Program-made: the position numbers and the translations under genes
Origin: Chitinophaga pinensis
GTDB taxonomy: Bacteria; Bacteroidota; Bacteroidia; Flavobacteriales_D; Crocinitomicaceae
Length of the DNA stretch: 64,000 nt
Assembly (NCBI GenBank): GCA_945883825.1
Contig: CAMCYF010000001.1
Location: 213,673-277,672 of the forward strand
Reading direction: 5' to 3'
Shown here: piece after piece, positions 1 to 8,187 of the stretch
How the letters are laid out: every line of letters starts with the position of its first letter
Position numbering within the stretch: position 1 is the first letter of the stretch
Notes under the pieces: model-generated
What the model was told of the DNA's origin: nothing
Databases searched by the model: none
The model's input: the letters and a program-made list of their open reading frames with translations, nothing else

Positions 1-702
1 ATAACGCGCCAAGCTTTGCTGTGCATTTTTCATGACAAGGTCGTTTGTTATTTCAATATCTTGCTCATTTTGAAATGTTCCAATAATAATTTCAAAAATA
101 TTGAGTAATCTTCTGGCATCTCCACCTGAAATACGAAGAAGCGCAGAAGTTTCAACTAAATTGATTTTTTTTAATGAAAAAGCTGAATCTTGTTGAATAG
201 CATTCTTGAGAATTGCTAACAAATCACTTTTTGTATGTTCCACTAAACTATAGACTTGGCAGCGAGAGAGTAGGGCGGAGATCACCTCAAAAGATGGATT
301 TTCTGTAGTTGCACCAATTAAAGTAAGCGTACCCTTTTCTACAGCACCTAACAATGAATCTTGCTGTGCTTTAGAAAAGCGATGGATTTCATCGATGAAT
401 AAAATTGTTCCTTTCGCTTGAAAAAGCCCGCCTTTATCAATATTGGAAATAATCTCTCGTACATCTTTAACGCCAGATGAGATAGCTGACAGGGTGTGAA
501 ATGGACGATTGAGGTGCTTGGCTATCAAGTGTGCCAATGTGGTTTTTCCAACGCCTGGAGGTCCCCACAATATCATTGAGGGAATCATTCCTGAATCCAA
601 TGCGCGTCGTAAGGATGCATCAGTTGATAAAATATGCTCCTGCCCGATGTATTCATCTAAGGTTTTTGGTCGCATTCGTTCAGCAAGAGGAGCAGAAATC
701 AT
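1..702 (-). CDS. rarA: Replication-associated recombination protein A, AAA+ ATPase (3' part outside window)
   Basis: The 234 visible residues are the N-terminal half of RarA/MgsA (also called WRNIP1 homologue), a clamp-loader-like AAA+ ATPase that acts at stalled replication forks. The family is usually about 420 residues, so the C-terminal half lies beyond the window edge. Walker A is GPPGVGKT at residues 47-54 and Walker B is LFIDEIH at 101-107. The sensor stretch [12 protein letters not shown] and the arginine-finger SRC near residue 147 follow. The ATG at 702 has an in-frame stop just upstream and gives the typical start [12 protein letters not shown]. The next gene upstream reads the same way 87 bases away, and a short hairpin (GGTTAT-loop-ATAACC, 768-783) lies between them. 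Confidence 0.95.
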   Translation of the reverse strand, partial: MISAPLAERMRPKTLDEYIGQEHILSTDASLRRALDSGMIPSMILWGPPGVGKTTLAHLIAKHLNRPFHTLSAISSGVKDVREIISNIDKGGLFQAKGTILFIDEIHRFSKAQQDSLLGAVEKGTLTLIGATTENPSFEVISALLSRCQVYSLVEHTKSDLLAILKNAIQQDSAFSLKKINLVETSALLRISGGDARRLLNIFEIIIGTFQNEQDIEITNDLVMKNAQQSLARY

Positions 703-789
703 CTTGTAAAGTTACATAAAACTTTAATGAGTAGAATCCTTTAGATTAGTTTACAGAACGTGGTTCCGGTTATCTAAATAACCTAAATT

Positions 790-2589
790 TTAGTTTTTAA
801 CGACATTTATTTGAGAAGTCTGTCCATCATTTGTCCTAATCTTCAACAAATACACACCAGATTCTAATGTTGATATATCTATCTCAGCTTTTTCATTTAA
901 AAGTAGCTCGGTGCTATTTAGAACAATCTTCCCTGAGATGTCTGTAACGGTTAATGCAATTTTTCCGCTTGCTTTTAATGCGATTGTGACACTATTCATT
1001 GCAGGGTTAGGATAAGCAAGTATTTTTACATTCGTTAGCTCATTAGCACTAGTAACTGGTTCCATCACTTTTATCCCTAAAGCATTCGGGATATCTAATC
1101 CAAAGCCATTGGTATAGTAAGCACCATCATTTTCATTCGGGCAAATCGGCTGTAAATAGTAGTCAGTATTCCAGGTATAATTTGTGTTATCATGACCAAA
1201 ATAAACATTCGTATTTACAGTTTGAACACACGCTAAGTAACGATCATTATCTGTTAATACAATTGGTTCGTTAAATGGTGCAAAAACAGTTTCGTAACCC
1301 AATTCACTTGGATAGTAATAGTATGCCTGTGCAACTTCTGTTAATGTTCCAAAGCCAAAGCTAGGATCATTTAAATCAACAAAAACATCTTCCCATTTGT
1401 AAAGATATACAGATATTTCTTCACCAGTCAACAATGAATCTCCAGGAACAGCAGTACCTTTCACCGCTGCAAAATACAATCCTTCAACAGCCAATCTACT
1501 TGCATTTGGATCACTTATTACAGAACAAATAGAATACGTTTGATTGTTGGTGCTTGGTCGATAGAATATTTTTGCATTTGGTAAGCCATTTGCAGTATCT
1601 ACTTTTGCAGCTGAGTAAATCGAATCGCTTATTGTAAAACTATAAGAAATCGAATTATCTGAAGCGTATTCATCAACTATATTCGTCATATTTAGATCCA
1701 TCATACTTGCAGTATATGTCAAAGTGTAAGTTCCTACAGGATAGGTTGACAAAGAAAAATCTGCTAAAGTAAAATTTTCGCCTGGAGCAACATCAATACT
1801 GTCATTTATGTCAATGTACATAGCTGATACACTGTTGTCGTAAACAAGATTTCCAGCTGGATTTGTAACTGTAGCTCTTAGAGAAATATTTCCTTGTGGT
1901 AGATTGCCTGGATTATATATTCGTGCTCCTAAATCGAAATTAAATTCCGTTTCATTTTGTGCAAGTAAGGTGGGAAAAAATCCTTTCTTTGGTATTAATG
2001 CAGCCTCTGTTCTAAGAGCTAGATCATTGGCAAATAAGCCTGTTTTGTTTCCTAAGAACATGGTTACAGGTCCGTTTTGCATTTCAGCGCGTAAGATTTC
2101 ACCATCATTAAAATTCAGTAAAACTACAGGAATAGTAACGCTTGGGGCTACAGTTAAACCGCCAGTTCCGATATCTGCACCAGCGGATGGACGATTTACA
2201 ATAAGAACAGCAATTGCACCTGCATTTTGTGCTATCAAAGCTTTTTCAGACATATAGCAAATTGTTGATGCTGTGCCACCGTCATATCGGTATACTACTG
2301 CAATTTTGCCTGAAAGATTATTTATCAAAGTCCCACAACCATAATTTGCTAATGGAACTCCAGAAATAATACTATTTCCAATACTGCCGTCATCAACTAA
2401 CATAAGTGTGTCTTGTACATAGGTTCCAGGGATATTGAAGTCTGGACTTCCCCAAGTGTTTGCAGGAGTTCCCCAAGAAAATGCATAGTTTCCAGCGATG
2501 GATGCCGGAGAAACACCAGAACAGACAACCTGTCCTTTTACAAATTGAATGGAAGATAGAAGAATAAATAATGAGTAAAAATACTTCAT
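790..2589 (-). CDS. Secreted PA-domain protein with T9SS C-terminal sorting domain
   Basis: A 599-residue exported protein. Residues 1-19 are a signal peptide ending near VKG-Q. Residues of roughly 60-180 look like a protease-associated (PA) domain (GCGTLINNLSGKIAVVYR, then a run of AGAIAVLIVN). No protease domain is visible. The middle is beta-sandwich-like. The last 80 or so residues start at ILAYPNPAMNSVTI and end in GVYLLKIRTNDGQ...VVKN, a type A T9SS sorting domain, so the protein is probably exported by T9SS and anchored on or released from the cell surface. The specific role is unknown. It stands alone on the minus strand, divergent from umuDC. Confidence 0.85.
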   Translation of the reverse strand: MKYFYSLFILLSSIQFVKGQVVCSGVSPASIAGNYAFSWGTPANTWGSPDFNIPGTYVQDTLMLVDDGSIGNSIISGVPLANYGCGTLINNLSGKIAVVYRYDGGTASTICYMSEKALIAQNAGAIAVLIVNRPSAGADIGTGGLTVAPSVTIPVVLLNFNDGEILRAEMQNGPVTMFLGNKTGLFANDLALRTEAALIPKKGFFPTLLAQNETEFNFDLGARIYNPGNLPQGNISLRATVTNPAGNLVYDNSVSAMYIDINDSIDVAPGENFTLADFSLSTYPVGTYTLTYTASMMDLNMTNIVDEYASDNSISYSFTISDSIYSAAKVDTANGLPNAKIFYRPSTNNQTYSICSVISDPNASRLAVEGLYFAAVKGTAVPGDSLLTGEEISVYLYKWEDVFVDLNDPSFGFGTLTEVAQAYYYYPSELGYETVFAPFNEPIVLTDNDRYLACVQTVNTNVYFGHDNTNYTWNTDYYLQPICPNENDGAYYTNGFGLDIPNALGIKVMEPVTSANELTNVKILAYPNPAMNSVTIALKASGKIALTVTDISGKIVLNSTELLLNEKAEIDISTLESGVYLLKIRTNDGQTSQINVVKN

Positions 2590-2680
2590 AAGAATTTGAA
2601 TTAATTAAGGATTAAAATTACGAAAAAAACTTAAGCTATAAAACCAAGAGAATTTTATCTACTCTTTTAAGTTAAACTAG

Positions 2681-2718
2681 AATAGATCTATTTTGATTGA
2701 ATATTAATCATATATTTG
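2681..2718 (+). promoter_or_regulatory. Likely umuDC promoter with palindromic candidate operators
   Basis: TATATTTG at 2711-2718 fits the Bacteroidota -7 element TAnnTTTG, 27 bases before the umuD start. A TTTG at 2692-2695 is a possible -33 element but at a short 15-base spacing. A perfect 12-base palindrome, AATAGATCTATT, sits at 2681-2692. A second inverted repeat, TGATT-N7-AATCA, at 2694-2710 overlaps the promoter. Either could bind a LexA-type repressor. No SOS box of this clade is established here, so the operator role is inference. Confidence 0.4.
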
Positions 2719-2744
2719 CGTAATAAATAATCAAAACAAGTTTT

Positions 2745-3206
2745 ATGACGCACGACAATTCATATAGTCCATTATTTGTAAGAATAAAAGGTCGTATGGA
2801 AGAGCAATCAATTCAGATGCCCTTTATTTTTCCTCCGATAAGTGCAGGGTTTCCTTCTCCAGCATTAGATTTTATGGATAAGGGCATTGACTTAAATAAA
2901 ATCCTGATAAAGAATGTTTCAGCAACATTTTTAGGTCAGGTAGCAGGGAATTCTATGATGAAAATTGGAATCTCAGATGGAGATTACATCATTATCGACA
3001 AGAGTTTAACACCTTTAAGCAATGACATTGTTGTGTGTGTCTTGGATGGAGAATTTACGCTAAAAAGAATTCAACTTGAAAAGGAATACTGCTTGTTACA
3101 TCCTGAAAATGATGCATATAAAACGATAAAAGTTACCAAAGACAATGAATTTTCCATTTGGGGAGTTGTAATCCATGCCATAAAAAATTTCAAATGTACG
3201 CGCTGA
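2745..3206 (+). CDS. umuD: UmuD-like translesion polymerase accessory protein (S24 peptidase)
   Basis: A 153-residue LexA/UmuD-type S24 protein. The self-cleavage site is visible as ISAGFPSPA (cut expected between Ala34 and Gly35), as in E. coli UmuD. The catalytic dyad is Ser70 in GNSMMKIG and Lys107 in FTLKRI. After RecA-stimulated cleavage, UmuD' would associate with UmuC to form DNA polymerase V. The gene overlaps umuC by 13 bases, a normal operon arrangement. A promoter with TATATTTG lies just upstream. The length is slightly longer at the N-terminus than the 139 residues of E. coli UmuD. Confidence 0.93.
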   Translation: MTHDNSYSPLFVRIKGRMEEQSIQMPFIFPPISAGFPSPALDFMDKGIDLNKILIKNVSATFLGQVAGNSMMKIGISDGDYIIIDKSLTPLSNDIVVCVLDGEFTLKRIQLEKEYCLLHPENDAYKTIKVTKDNEFSIWGVVIHAIKNFKCTR

Positions 3207-4453
3207 TAGATTGCAATAATTTTTATGCTTCCTGCGAGCGTTTATTTATGCCCAAGCTTATCGGGAAGCCAATTGTCGTTTTATCCAACAACGATGGTTG
3301 TGTTATCGCTAGAAGCAATGAGGCAAAGCAACTTGGAATTCCAATGGGAGCCGCAGCATTTGAGTACGAGAAATTCTTTATAGAAAATAGTGTTTCTGTC
3401 TTTTCTGCAAACTTTGCATTGTATGGTGATATGAGTAATCGGGTTATGTCGATCTTGCATGAATTTAGTCCTGAGTGCGAAGTGTATAGCATAGATGAAG
3501 CATTTCTCAAATTATCGGGTTTCCAATTGTCTAATTTAAAGGAATTTGGTGCAGCAATTTATAAGAGCGTAGTAAGTAGTACAGGTATTCCAATAAGTAT
3601 TGGTATTGCTCCAACAAAAGCGCTTGCTAAAGTGGCAAATAGAATTGCTAAAAAATACCCTGGTCAAACAGAAAACTGCTATTACATCGAAAATGAAGCA
3701 CAAAGAATAAAAGCTCTAAAATGGCTACAAGTTGAAGATGTTTGGGGTATCGGAAGAAGGCATTCTTTTAGATTGAAGAATTTAGGAGTAAAAACGGCCT
3801 ATGACTTTACGCAGATGAACGATAAATGGGTTGCGAAAAACATGTCCATTATTGGTTTAAGATTAAAAAGAGATTTAGAGGGAATTCCTACATTGGGAAT
3901 CGAAGATATACAAATCAAAAAGAATATTGCTACTACGCGCTCATTTGAAAGAAATATCACTAAGTATTCCGAAGTAGAAGAACGCATAATCACATTTTCA
4001 GTTTTGTGTGCGGAAAAATTAAGAGCTCAAAAATCATCTTGCACCTCATTAATCGTATTTATTCAGACAAATTTTCACCGGCAAGATTTAGAGCAGTATC
4101 GAAAAAGCGTTACGCTAAAACTGCCTTTCCCTACAAATTCTAGTATAGAAATCTCCAAGTTTGCCTGTGAGGGATTAAAAATAATCTTCAAAGAAGGAAT
4201 AAGCTATAAAAAAGCTGGCGTAATTATTATGGATTTCAAGCCAGAAGAACAGCTACAGTTGTCTTTATTTGAGAATAGCAACCCGAAACATACTATCCTA
4301 ATGAAAGTCATGGATCAATTAAATGCAGCATTTGGTAGGCAAAAGGTAAAGCTAGCAAGTCAAGATTTGAAAAGGGTTTGGAAAATGAAGCAAGAAATGC
4401 TCTCTCCACACTATACCACGAATATAAAGGATGTTATTAAAATCCAGGTTTGA
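3194..4453 (+). CDS. umuC: UmuC, Y-family DNA polymerase V catalytic subunit
   Basis: A 419-residue Y-family polymerase for error-prone lesion bypass. The ATG at 3194 is preferred because it gives the family start MYALIDCNNFYASCERLF; an earlier in-frame ATG at 3158 would add 12 unrelated residues and lengthen the overlap with umuD. Metal-binding acids are Asp6 (DCNNFYASCE) and Asp101-Glu102 (YSIDEAFL). The palm, fingers and little-finger regions run in order, and the helix-hairpin-helix region VWGIGRRHSFRL follows. It is the second gene of the umuDC operon. Its stop is followed after 17 bases by an orphan repeat copied from a distant LRR gene. Confidence 0.94.
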   Translation: MYALIDCNNFYASCERLFMPKLIGKPIVVLSNNDGCVIARSNEAKQLGIPMGAAAFEYEKFFIENSVSVFSANFALYGDMSNRVMSILHEFSPECEVYSIDEAFLKLSGFQLSNLKEFGAAIYKSVVSSTGIPISIGIAPTKALAKVANRIAKKYPGQTENCYYIENEAQRIKALKWLQVEDVWGIGRRHSFRLKNLGVKTAYDFTQMNDKWVAKNMSIIGLRLKRDLEGIPTLGIEDIQIKKNIATTRSFERNITKYSEVEERIITFSVLCAEKLRAQKSSCTSLIVFIQTNFHRQDLEQYRKSVTLKLPFPTNSSIEISKFACEGLKIIFKEGISYKKAGVIIMDFKPEEQLQLSLFENSNPKHTILMKVMDQLNAAFGRQKVKLASQDLKRVWKMKQEMLSPHYTTNIKDVIKIQV

Positions 4454-4472
4454 CGAGATAGAGGGAGATGAA

Positions 4473-4499
4473 CAAAAAAAAAGCACCCCTAAGGATGCT
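4473..4499 (-). terminator. Orphan Rho-independent terminator copy (minus strand)
   Basis: Read on the minus strand, AGCATCC-TTAG-GGGTGCT forms a hairpin followed by a run of about nine T. No intact minus-strand gene ends here. It belongs to the duplicated tail shared with the LRR gene ending at 6853, so it is probably a relic. It may still stop transcription convergent with umuC. Confidence 0.6.
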
Positions 4500-4547
4500 C
4501 TGTATAAAATTAATTTTTTATTCCTTCACAATCTTTAGTACTTCTTG
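4495..4547. repeat. Direct repeat copy A of LRR-gene 3' end
   Basis: This 53-base stretch matches 6830-6882 at 52 of 53 positions. In copy B it is the last ten or so codons of the T9SS tail of the 352-residue LRR protein plus its 3' flank. Read on the minus strand here it encodes QEVLKIVKE and a stop, with no gene body upstream. This suggests a third family member was deleted, or that the two sites recombined. Confidence 0.85.
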
Positions 4548-4611
4548 CTAGATTTTTTTTGTAATATTGTTTGAAAATCAACTAAATATATTGAATACAG
4601 CTTATCTATTA

Positions 4612-5124
4612 ATGAAAAACGCCATTTATACTCTCTTTCTATTTACTTTATTTGCTTGCAATAATGAAGTATCAATTACAGCTATTGAAGTATCTCCAAG
4701 TTGGAGGGGCACGCCAGGGAAATTAGTTATAAAGAAAGGGGATTTGGTTGATACTATTTATGATGGTCATTTTGGAAATACTCCTGAGTATAAATTATGG
4801 AAATATTTAGGTGAAGAATATTTATATACTAGTTGTGAAACGTTTAATGGAGGAGATAATTATCAAACATTTGGTTTATGGTCATTAGATGATGATGCTT
4901 TTTTAGACACCCTTTTCTATAAAGAATTAAATACTAGTAAAGAAATTCAAATTAGGGGCAAAACAGCAGGCAATTTCAATTGGATCAGTAGAAAAGGTAA
5001 GCTAAAACTAGTTAAAAACACTATAGTTTTTGAAATGGATTCTATTGTTACCCTTGTTGAAAATGATGAAATAATCGATACTATTTCATTTGGAAAGAGT
5101 TTTAAAAGGATTAAGTTGAAGTAG
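4612..5124 (+). CDS. Predicted lipoprotein, unknown function
   Basis: A 170-residue protein starting MKNAIYTLFLFTLFACNN, a signal peptide with a lipobox-like FAC, so Cys16 is the likely lipidated residue. The ATG at 4612 is chosen over one 45 bases upstream because only it puts the signal peptide at the N-terminus. The mature part is rich in acidic and aromatic residues and looks like a small beta-rich domain (GTPGKLVIKKGDLVDTIYDG). I recognise no family. It is followed 22 bases later by another unknown gene on the same strand, so the two may be co-transcribed. Confidence 0.65.
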   Translation: MKNAIYTLFLFTLFACNNEVSITAIEVSPSWRGTPGKLVIKKGDLVDTIYDGHFGNTPEYKLWKYLGEEYLYTSCETFNGGDNYQTFGLWSLDDDAFLDTLFYKELNTSKEIQIRGKTAGNFNWISRKGKLKLVKNTIVFEMDSIVTLVENDEIIDTISFGKSFKRIKLK

Positions 5125-5146
5125 CTTTTAATCTAAATTATTAATT

Positions 5147-5806
5147 ATGAACCAACTTATCAAAAATATTGAATTATTATCAAACCAAAAAAGTTTTAGG
5201 TTGGGAATAAGAAATACTGCCGAGAATTTATGGTTTTTAATGCACTTTAAAGAATTGGAAATTCTTAATACAGTAATTTGTCACCAACAATATAGTGAGT
5301 TTAGAACTGCAAAAACCAAGTATCCTAGTAGGCGGTTAAAGAAAAAATTTGCTAATACAGCTGATTTTCTAGACTATTTAAGCCCTATTTCTGGGTCCAC
5401 AAAAAGAATTTTTCTTTATGAAATAGCATTTACCAATGGCTGGAAAATTAAAGAGCATTGCTACACCCATTTTACTATATATACAAATTCATTAGACGAG
5501 AGAAACACACTAATAAATCACCTTATTAATTCAGTAGGGTATGACCCAATTGCTATTGAATCACTGGAGCCTAATATCACTTATTATTTTAAGGCTTCTG
5601 GTTCATTAAAGGATTATAAATTTGATGTTTCACCAGATGAGTTTTGGAGTGAGGAGAGATTACAGAAATGGAAAGATGCATACATAAAAAAACAATATAC
5701 AGAGGAAGAAGTAGTAAAGGGAGAGCCCTTTATAAATTCCAACAATCTTTTACTAGATTTTCCTTCTATTAAACTTAAAGGGTGGATTGAAGGATATCCT
5801 TTTTGA
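5147..5806 (+). CDS. Hypothetical cytoplasmic protein
   Basis: A 219-residue protein with no signal peptide or membrane segment. The sequence is charged and aromatic, with a C-terminal tail ending KLKGWIEGYPF. I do not recognise the family. It sits 22 bases after the lipoprotein gene, so the two probably form a transcription unit in the accessory patch between umuDC and the LRR genes. The ATG is preceded by a weak, AT-rich leader, as is usual in Bacteroidota. Confidence 0.6.
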   Translation: MNQLIKNIELLSNQKSFRLGIRNTAENLWFLMHFKELEILNTVICHQQYSEFRTAKTKYPSRRLKKKFANTADFLDYLSPISGSTKRIFLYEIAFTNGWKIKEHCYTHFTIYTNSLDERNTLINHLINSVGYDPIAIESLEPNITYYFKASGSLKDYKFDVSPDEFWSEERLQKWKDAYIKKQYTEEEVVKGEPFINSNNLLLDFPSIKLKGWIEGYPF

Positions 5807-6034
5807 AATTTTACAATTCATAATACTCAAAACACATGAATGGTTAGCTATATAAGATATATTATATAGGAAGTACGGAAATTATTTATTTACTTATTTT
5901 CTTAGTATTAAGCTGTAGAAAGATAGGCTGTGTCTTTTTCAGACACAAAAATATGTAGGGGGTGGATACCTGTATTATAAGTTGGTGAGGGTAGTTTATG
6001 GAGGAGTTATGAGAGGGGAAAATACAAAAAAGGA

Positions 6035-6724
6035 CTATTCTCCAATTGGGTCTGTAATACCATATTTACTTTTTAAAGCAGTACAATCAAATTTATTATC
6101 ACCACACTCCAAATATGTTAAAGAATTATTTCTACTTAGATCCAAGCTGCTAAGTTGATTTTCATCACAATTCAACCAAGTTAAAGAAGTATTTTTACTT
6201 AAATCAAGGCTACTGAATTGATTATTAAAACAACCCAATTCAGTTAAAGCACTATTTTTACTTAAATCCAAACTGGTAAGTTGATTTCCCCCACAATTCA
6301 ACCAAGATAAAGCAGATGCACCACTTATATTCAAGCTGATGAGTTGATTAGCATAACAAAACAAGGAGTATAAAGCACTATTTTTACTTACATCTAAGCT
6401 TGTGAGTGAATTATAACTACAATCCAAAACAGTTAAAGCAGTATTTTTACTTACATCTAAGCTCGTGAGTTGATTACCTTTGCAATCCAAATAAGTTAAA
6501 GTAGTAAAGGCTTCTATACCTTTTAAATTAGAAATACTCATATCTCTACAATCAATAGTATCATTAAAGGCACTTGCTTCACTAATTTGAATTTCCTTAT
6601 CTCTATTGGTATTTATAGCTTTATTTCCAACTAAATATGCTTTAAAGCTAGAATCTGGTATGTTTACAATTTGTCCAAAGCCAAATATTGGTAAAGGGAG
6701 CAAAATAAGCAGTAGTTTTTTCAC
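6035..6724 (-). CDS. Secreted leucine-rich-repeat protein without sorting tail (paralogue)
   Basis: A 229-residue secreted protein. It has a signal peptide (residues 1-18, ending FGFGQ), a short cap (NIPDSSFKAYLVGN...ISEASAF) and six 21-residue LRR units of the pattern NQLTSLDVSKNTALTVLDC from residue 84 to 209. It is a close paralogue of the next gene upstream (352 residues). Unlike that protein it ends shortly after the repeats (KYGITDPIGE) with no T9SS sorting domain, so it is either a shortened copy or secreted differently. LRR proteins of this kind usually mediate protein or surface binding; the ligand is unknown. Confidence 0.8.
   Translation of the reverse strand: MKKLLLILLPLPIFGFGQIVNIPDSSFKAYLVGNKAINTNRDKEIQISEASAFNDTIDCRDMSISNLKGIEAFTTLTYLDCKGNQLTSLDVSKNTALTVLDCSYNSLTSLDVSKNSALYSLFCYANQLISLNISGASALSWLNCGGNQLTSLDLSKNSALTELGCFNNQFSSLDLSKNTSLTWLNCDENQLSSLDLSRNNSLTYLECGDNKFDCTALKSKYGITDPIGE
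6098..6475 (-). repeat. Six tandem 63-base LRR units
   Basis: The LRR part of the 229-residue protein is six degenerate copies of a 63-base, 21-codon unit. Consensus core is LxSLDLSKNxxLTxLxC. The copies are more diverged than those in the paralogue at 7222-7662. Confidence 0.8.
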
Positions 6725-6737
6725 AGGTTTTTTTTAT

Positions 6738-6766
6738 CAAATATAAAGTAAAAAGTTAAATCACAA
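6738..6766 (-). promoter_or_regulatory. Promoter of the 229-residue LRR gene
   Basis: On the minus strand, TTG (6764-6766) is followed after 18 bases by TATATTTG (6738-6745), matching the Bacteroidota -33/-7 pattern 14 bases before the start codon. The very short leader is notable. Confidence 0.55.
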
Positions 6767-6810
6767 GGGATGGTAGTTTATGGAGGAACTTTGTGAGGGT
6801 TAAACAAAAC

Positions 6811-6834
6811 AAAAAAAAGTACCCCAAAGATGCT
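6811..6834 (-). terminator. Terminator of the 352-residue LRR gene
   Basis: On the minus strand an imperfect hairpin (AGCATC...GGGTACT) is followed by eight T. It lies 18 bases after the LRR gene stop. The better-paired homologous hairpin is at 4473-4499. Confidence 0.5.
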
Positions 6835-6882
6835 CTGTATAAAATTAATTTTTTATTCCTTCATAATCTTTAGTACTTCTTG
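6830..6882. repeat. Direct repeat copy B (LRR gene 3' end)
   Basis: Matches 4495-4547 with one mismatch in 53 bases. Here it is in its natural setting: the end of the T9SS tail (QEVLKIMKE, stop) and the 3' flank of the 352-residue LRR gene. Confidence 0.85.
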
Positions 6883-7911
6883 TTTATTTCCGGATATTAT
6901 ATTCAAGAAATAAACACCAGGTTTTATTGAAGCCATACTAAATTTAGTAGCTTTTGTATCTAAAACTTTTACCACTTTACCATTCATATCGGTAAGACTT
7001 AAAGAAGAAACTATTCCTAATAATTCCAAACCTGTAATGGTGAAATCACCATTTGTAGGATTAGGGTATAACATTAGGATATTTCTTTCATTAATATCTA
7101 AAATACCTGCTCCACTGCAGTTTAAACTAAAAGATGCTGTAGCATCTATATCATCAGACCAATTAGCATTACTAAAAGCTACATTATCTACTTCTATGCA
7201 GCTTAGATTTGGGTTAACTTCAGCATTAAAATAAACCATATTAATGTTGTTACCATTTTTTACATCTAAACTTGTTAAATTATTACCAGAACAAGACAAA
7301 TAGTAAAGTGTAGTACAACCCGATACATCTAAACTTGTTAATGAACTATAACCACAATCCAAATAAATAAGTGCAGTACAAATAGATACATCTAAACTTG
7401 TTAAATTATTAGTACCACAATCCAAATAAGTAAGTGCAGTACAAGTAGATACATCTAAACTTGTTAATTGATTATAATAACAAGCCAAATTAGTAAGTGC
7501 TGTACAAGTAGATACATCTAAACTTGTCAAATTATTAGTAGAACAATACAAATCAGTAAGTGCAGAACAAGTAGATACATCTAAACTTGTTAATTGATTA
7601 TCCGAACAATACAAATCAGTAAGTGCAGAACAAGTAGATACATCTAAACTCGTTAATTGATTATAAGGACAAGACAAAGTAGTAAGTGATACAAAAGCCT
7701 CAATACCTGTTAAATTAGAAATATTCATATAACCACAATCAATAATGCCATTAAAGGCACTTGCTTCACTTACTTGTATCTGATTATCTCCATTGGTATT
7801 TATAGCTGTATTGTTAACTAAATATGCTTTAAAGATAGCATCAGGTATGTTTACATTTTGTCCAAAGCCAAACAATGGTAGAGCAAGAAGTAGTAGAAGA
7901 AGTAGTTTCAT
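6853..7911 (-). CDS. Secreted leucine-rich-repeat protein with T9SS tail
   Basis: A 352-residue surface protein. It has a signal peptide (residues 1-18), then an N-terminal cap (NIPDAIFKAYLVNNTAINTNG), seven near-identical 21-residue LRR units (residues 84-230), a linker, and a T9SS type A sorting domain from about 277 (NILMLYPNPTNGDFTI) to the end (GVYFLNIISGNKQEVLKIMKE). It would be exported through T9SS to the outer surface. LRR arrays of this type typically bind proteins or glycans; the target is unknown. The adjacent 229-residue gene is a paralogue lacking the tail. TACCTTTG (minus strand, 7926-7933) is a probable -7 element. Confidence 0.88.
   Translation of the reverse strand: MKLLLLLLLALPLFGFGQNVNIPDAIFKAYLVNNTAINTNGDNQIQVSEASAFNGIIDCGYMNISNLTGIEAFVSLTTLSCPYNQLTSLDVSTCSALTDLYCSDNQLTSLDVSTCSALTDLYCSTNNLTSLDVSTCTALTNLACYYNQLTSLDVSTCTALTYLDCGTNNLTSLDVSICTALIYLDCGYSSLTSLDVSGCTTLYYLSCSGNNLTSLDVKNGNNINMVYFNAEVNPNLSCIEVDNVAFSNANWSDDIDATASFSLNCSGAGILDINERNILMLYPNPTNGDFTITGLELLGIVSSLSLTDMNGKVVKVLDTKATKFSMASIKPGVYFLNIISGNKQEVLKIMKE
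7222..7662 (-). repeat. Seven tandem 63-base LRR units
   Basis: Seven 21-codon repeats with core NxLTSLDVSTCxALTxLxC. Neighbouring units are almost identical at DNA level, for example the repeated block around 'gatacatctaaacttgttaa', which suggests recent expansion and possible copy-number variation between strains. Confidence 0.88.
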
Positions 7912-7925
7912 AATTAAATTTTTAT

Positions 7926-7933
7926 CAAAGGTA
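7926..7933 (-). promoter_or_regulatory. Probable -7 element of the 352-residue LRR gene
   Basis: TACCTTTG on the minus strand, 14 bases before the start codon, fits TAnnTTTG. No convincing -33 TTTG is at the right distance. Confidence 0.4.
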
Positions 7934-7959
7934 GTGTAATAAAAATATAATTAGTTGTT

Positions 7960-8157
7960 TTACAAATATTTAACCACAGAATTAATAAGATTTTGGTTCA
8001 TCTTATCTACTATATCATTATCAAACTGCTCTAAATAAATACCTGTAACACTATTTCCATACTCATGTCCTAGTGCTTCTGCTATTAAATCTTTAGAATA
8101 CCCAAGTTGTTTTGCAACATTCGCGTAACTATACCTGAAAACAGATGCCTTCTTCGG
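7960..8157 (-). pseudogene. Remnant of a tyrosine recombinase (integrase) C-terminus
   Basis: The minus strand encodes, without a start, about 65 codons reading RYSYANVAKQLGYSKDLIAE, then ALGHEYGNSVTGIYLEQFDND, and a stop at 7960. This is the end of a tyrosine recombinase: the helix before the catalytic His/Trp (LGHEYGNS, in place of LGHxxxxT) and the Tyr nucleophile context (GIYLEQF). An in-frame stop at 8158-8160 cuts it off upstream and the rest of the gene is absent. Just before the break lies a dispersed repeat also found near tRNA-Asn. It marks the patch 4.5-9.9 kb as a decayed integrated element. Confidence 0.75.
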
Positions 8158-8187
8158 CTACATTTCATTTCACTCAAGATAAACTCC
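8152..8187. repeat. Dispersed 36-base repeat, copy 1
   Basis: Matches 9785-9820 at 32 of 36 positions (start CTTCGGCT, end GATAAACT-C). It lies exactly at the break of the integrase remnant. Confidence 0.75.

Noticed and set aside
768..783. Hairpin GGTTAT-CTAA-ATAACC between rarA and the PA-domain gene
   Set aside because: No T tract on the minus strand, where both genes are transcribed, so a terminator call would be weak.
5929..5947. Seven-base hairpin TGTGTCT-TTTTC-AGACACA
   Set aside because: Neither strand has a T tract after it, so a terminator is not supported; no gene ends near it on the plus strand except 120 bases upstream.
7222..7662. Regularly spaced near-identical repeats, at first look CRISPR-like
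   Set aside because: The unit is 63 bases, the repeats are directly adjacent with no unique spacers, and they encode LRRs in one open frame.
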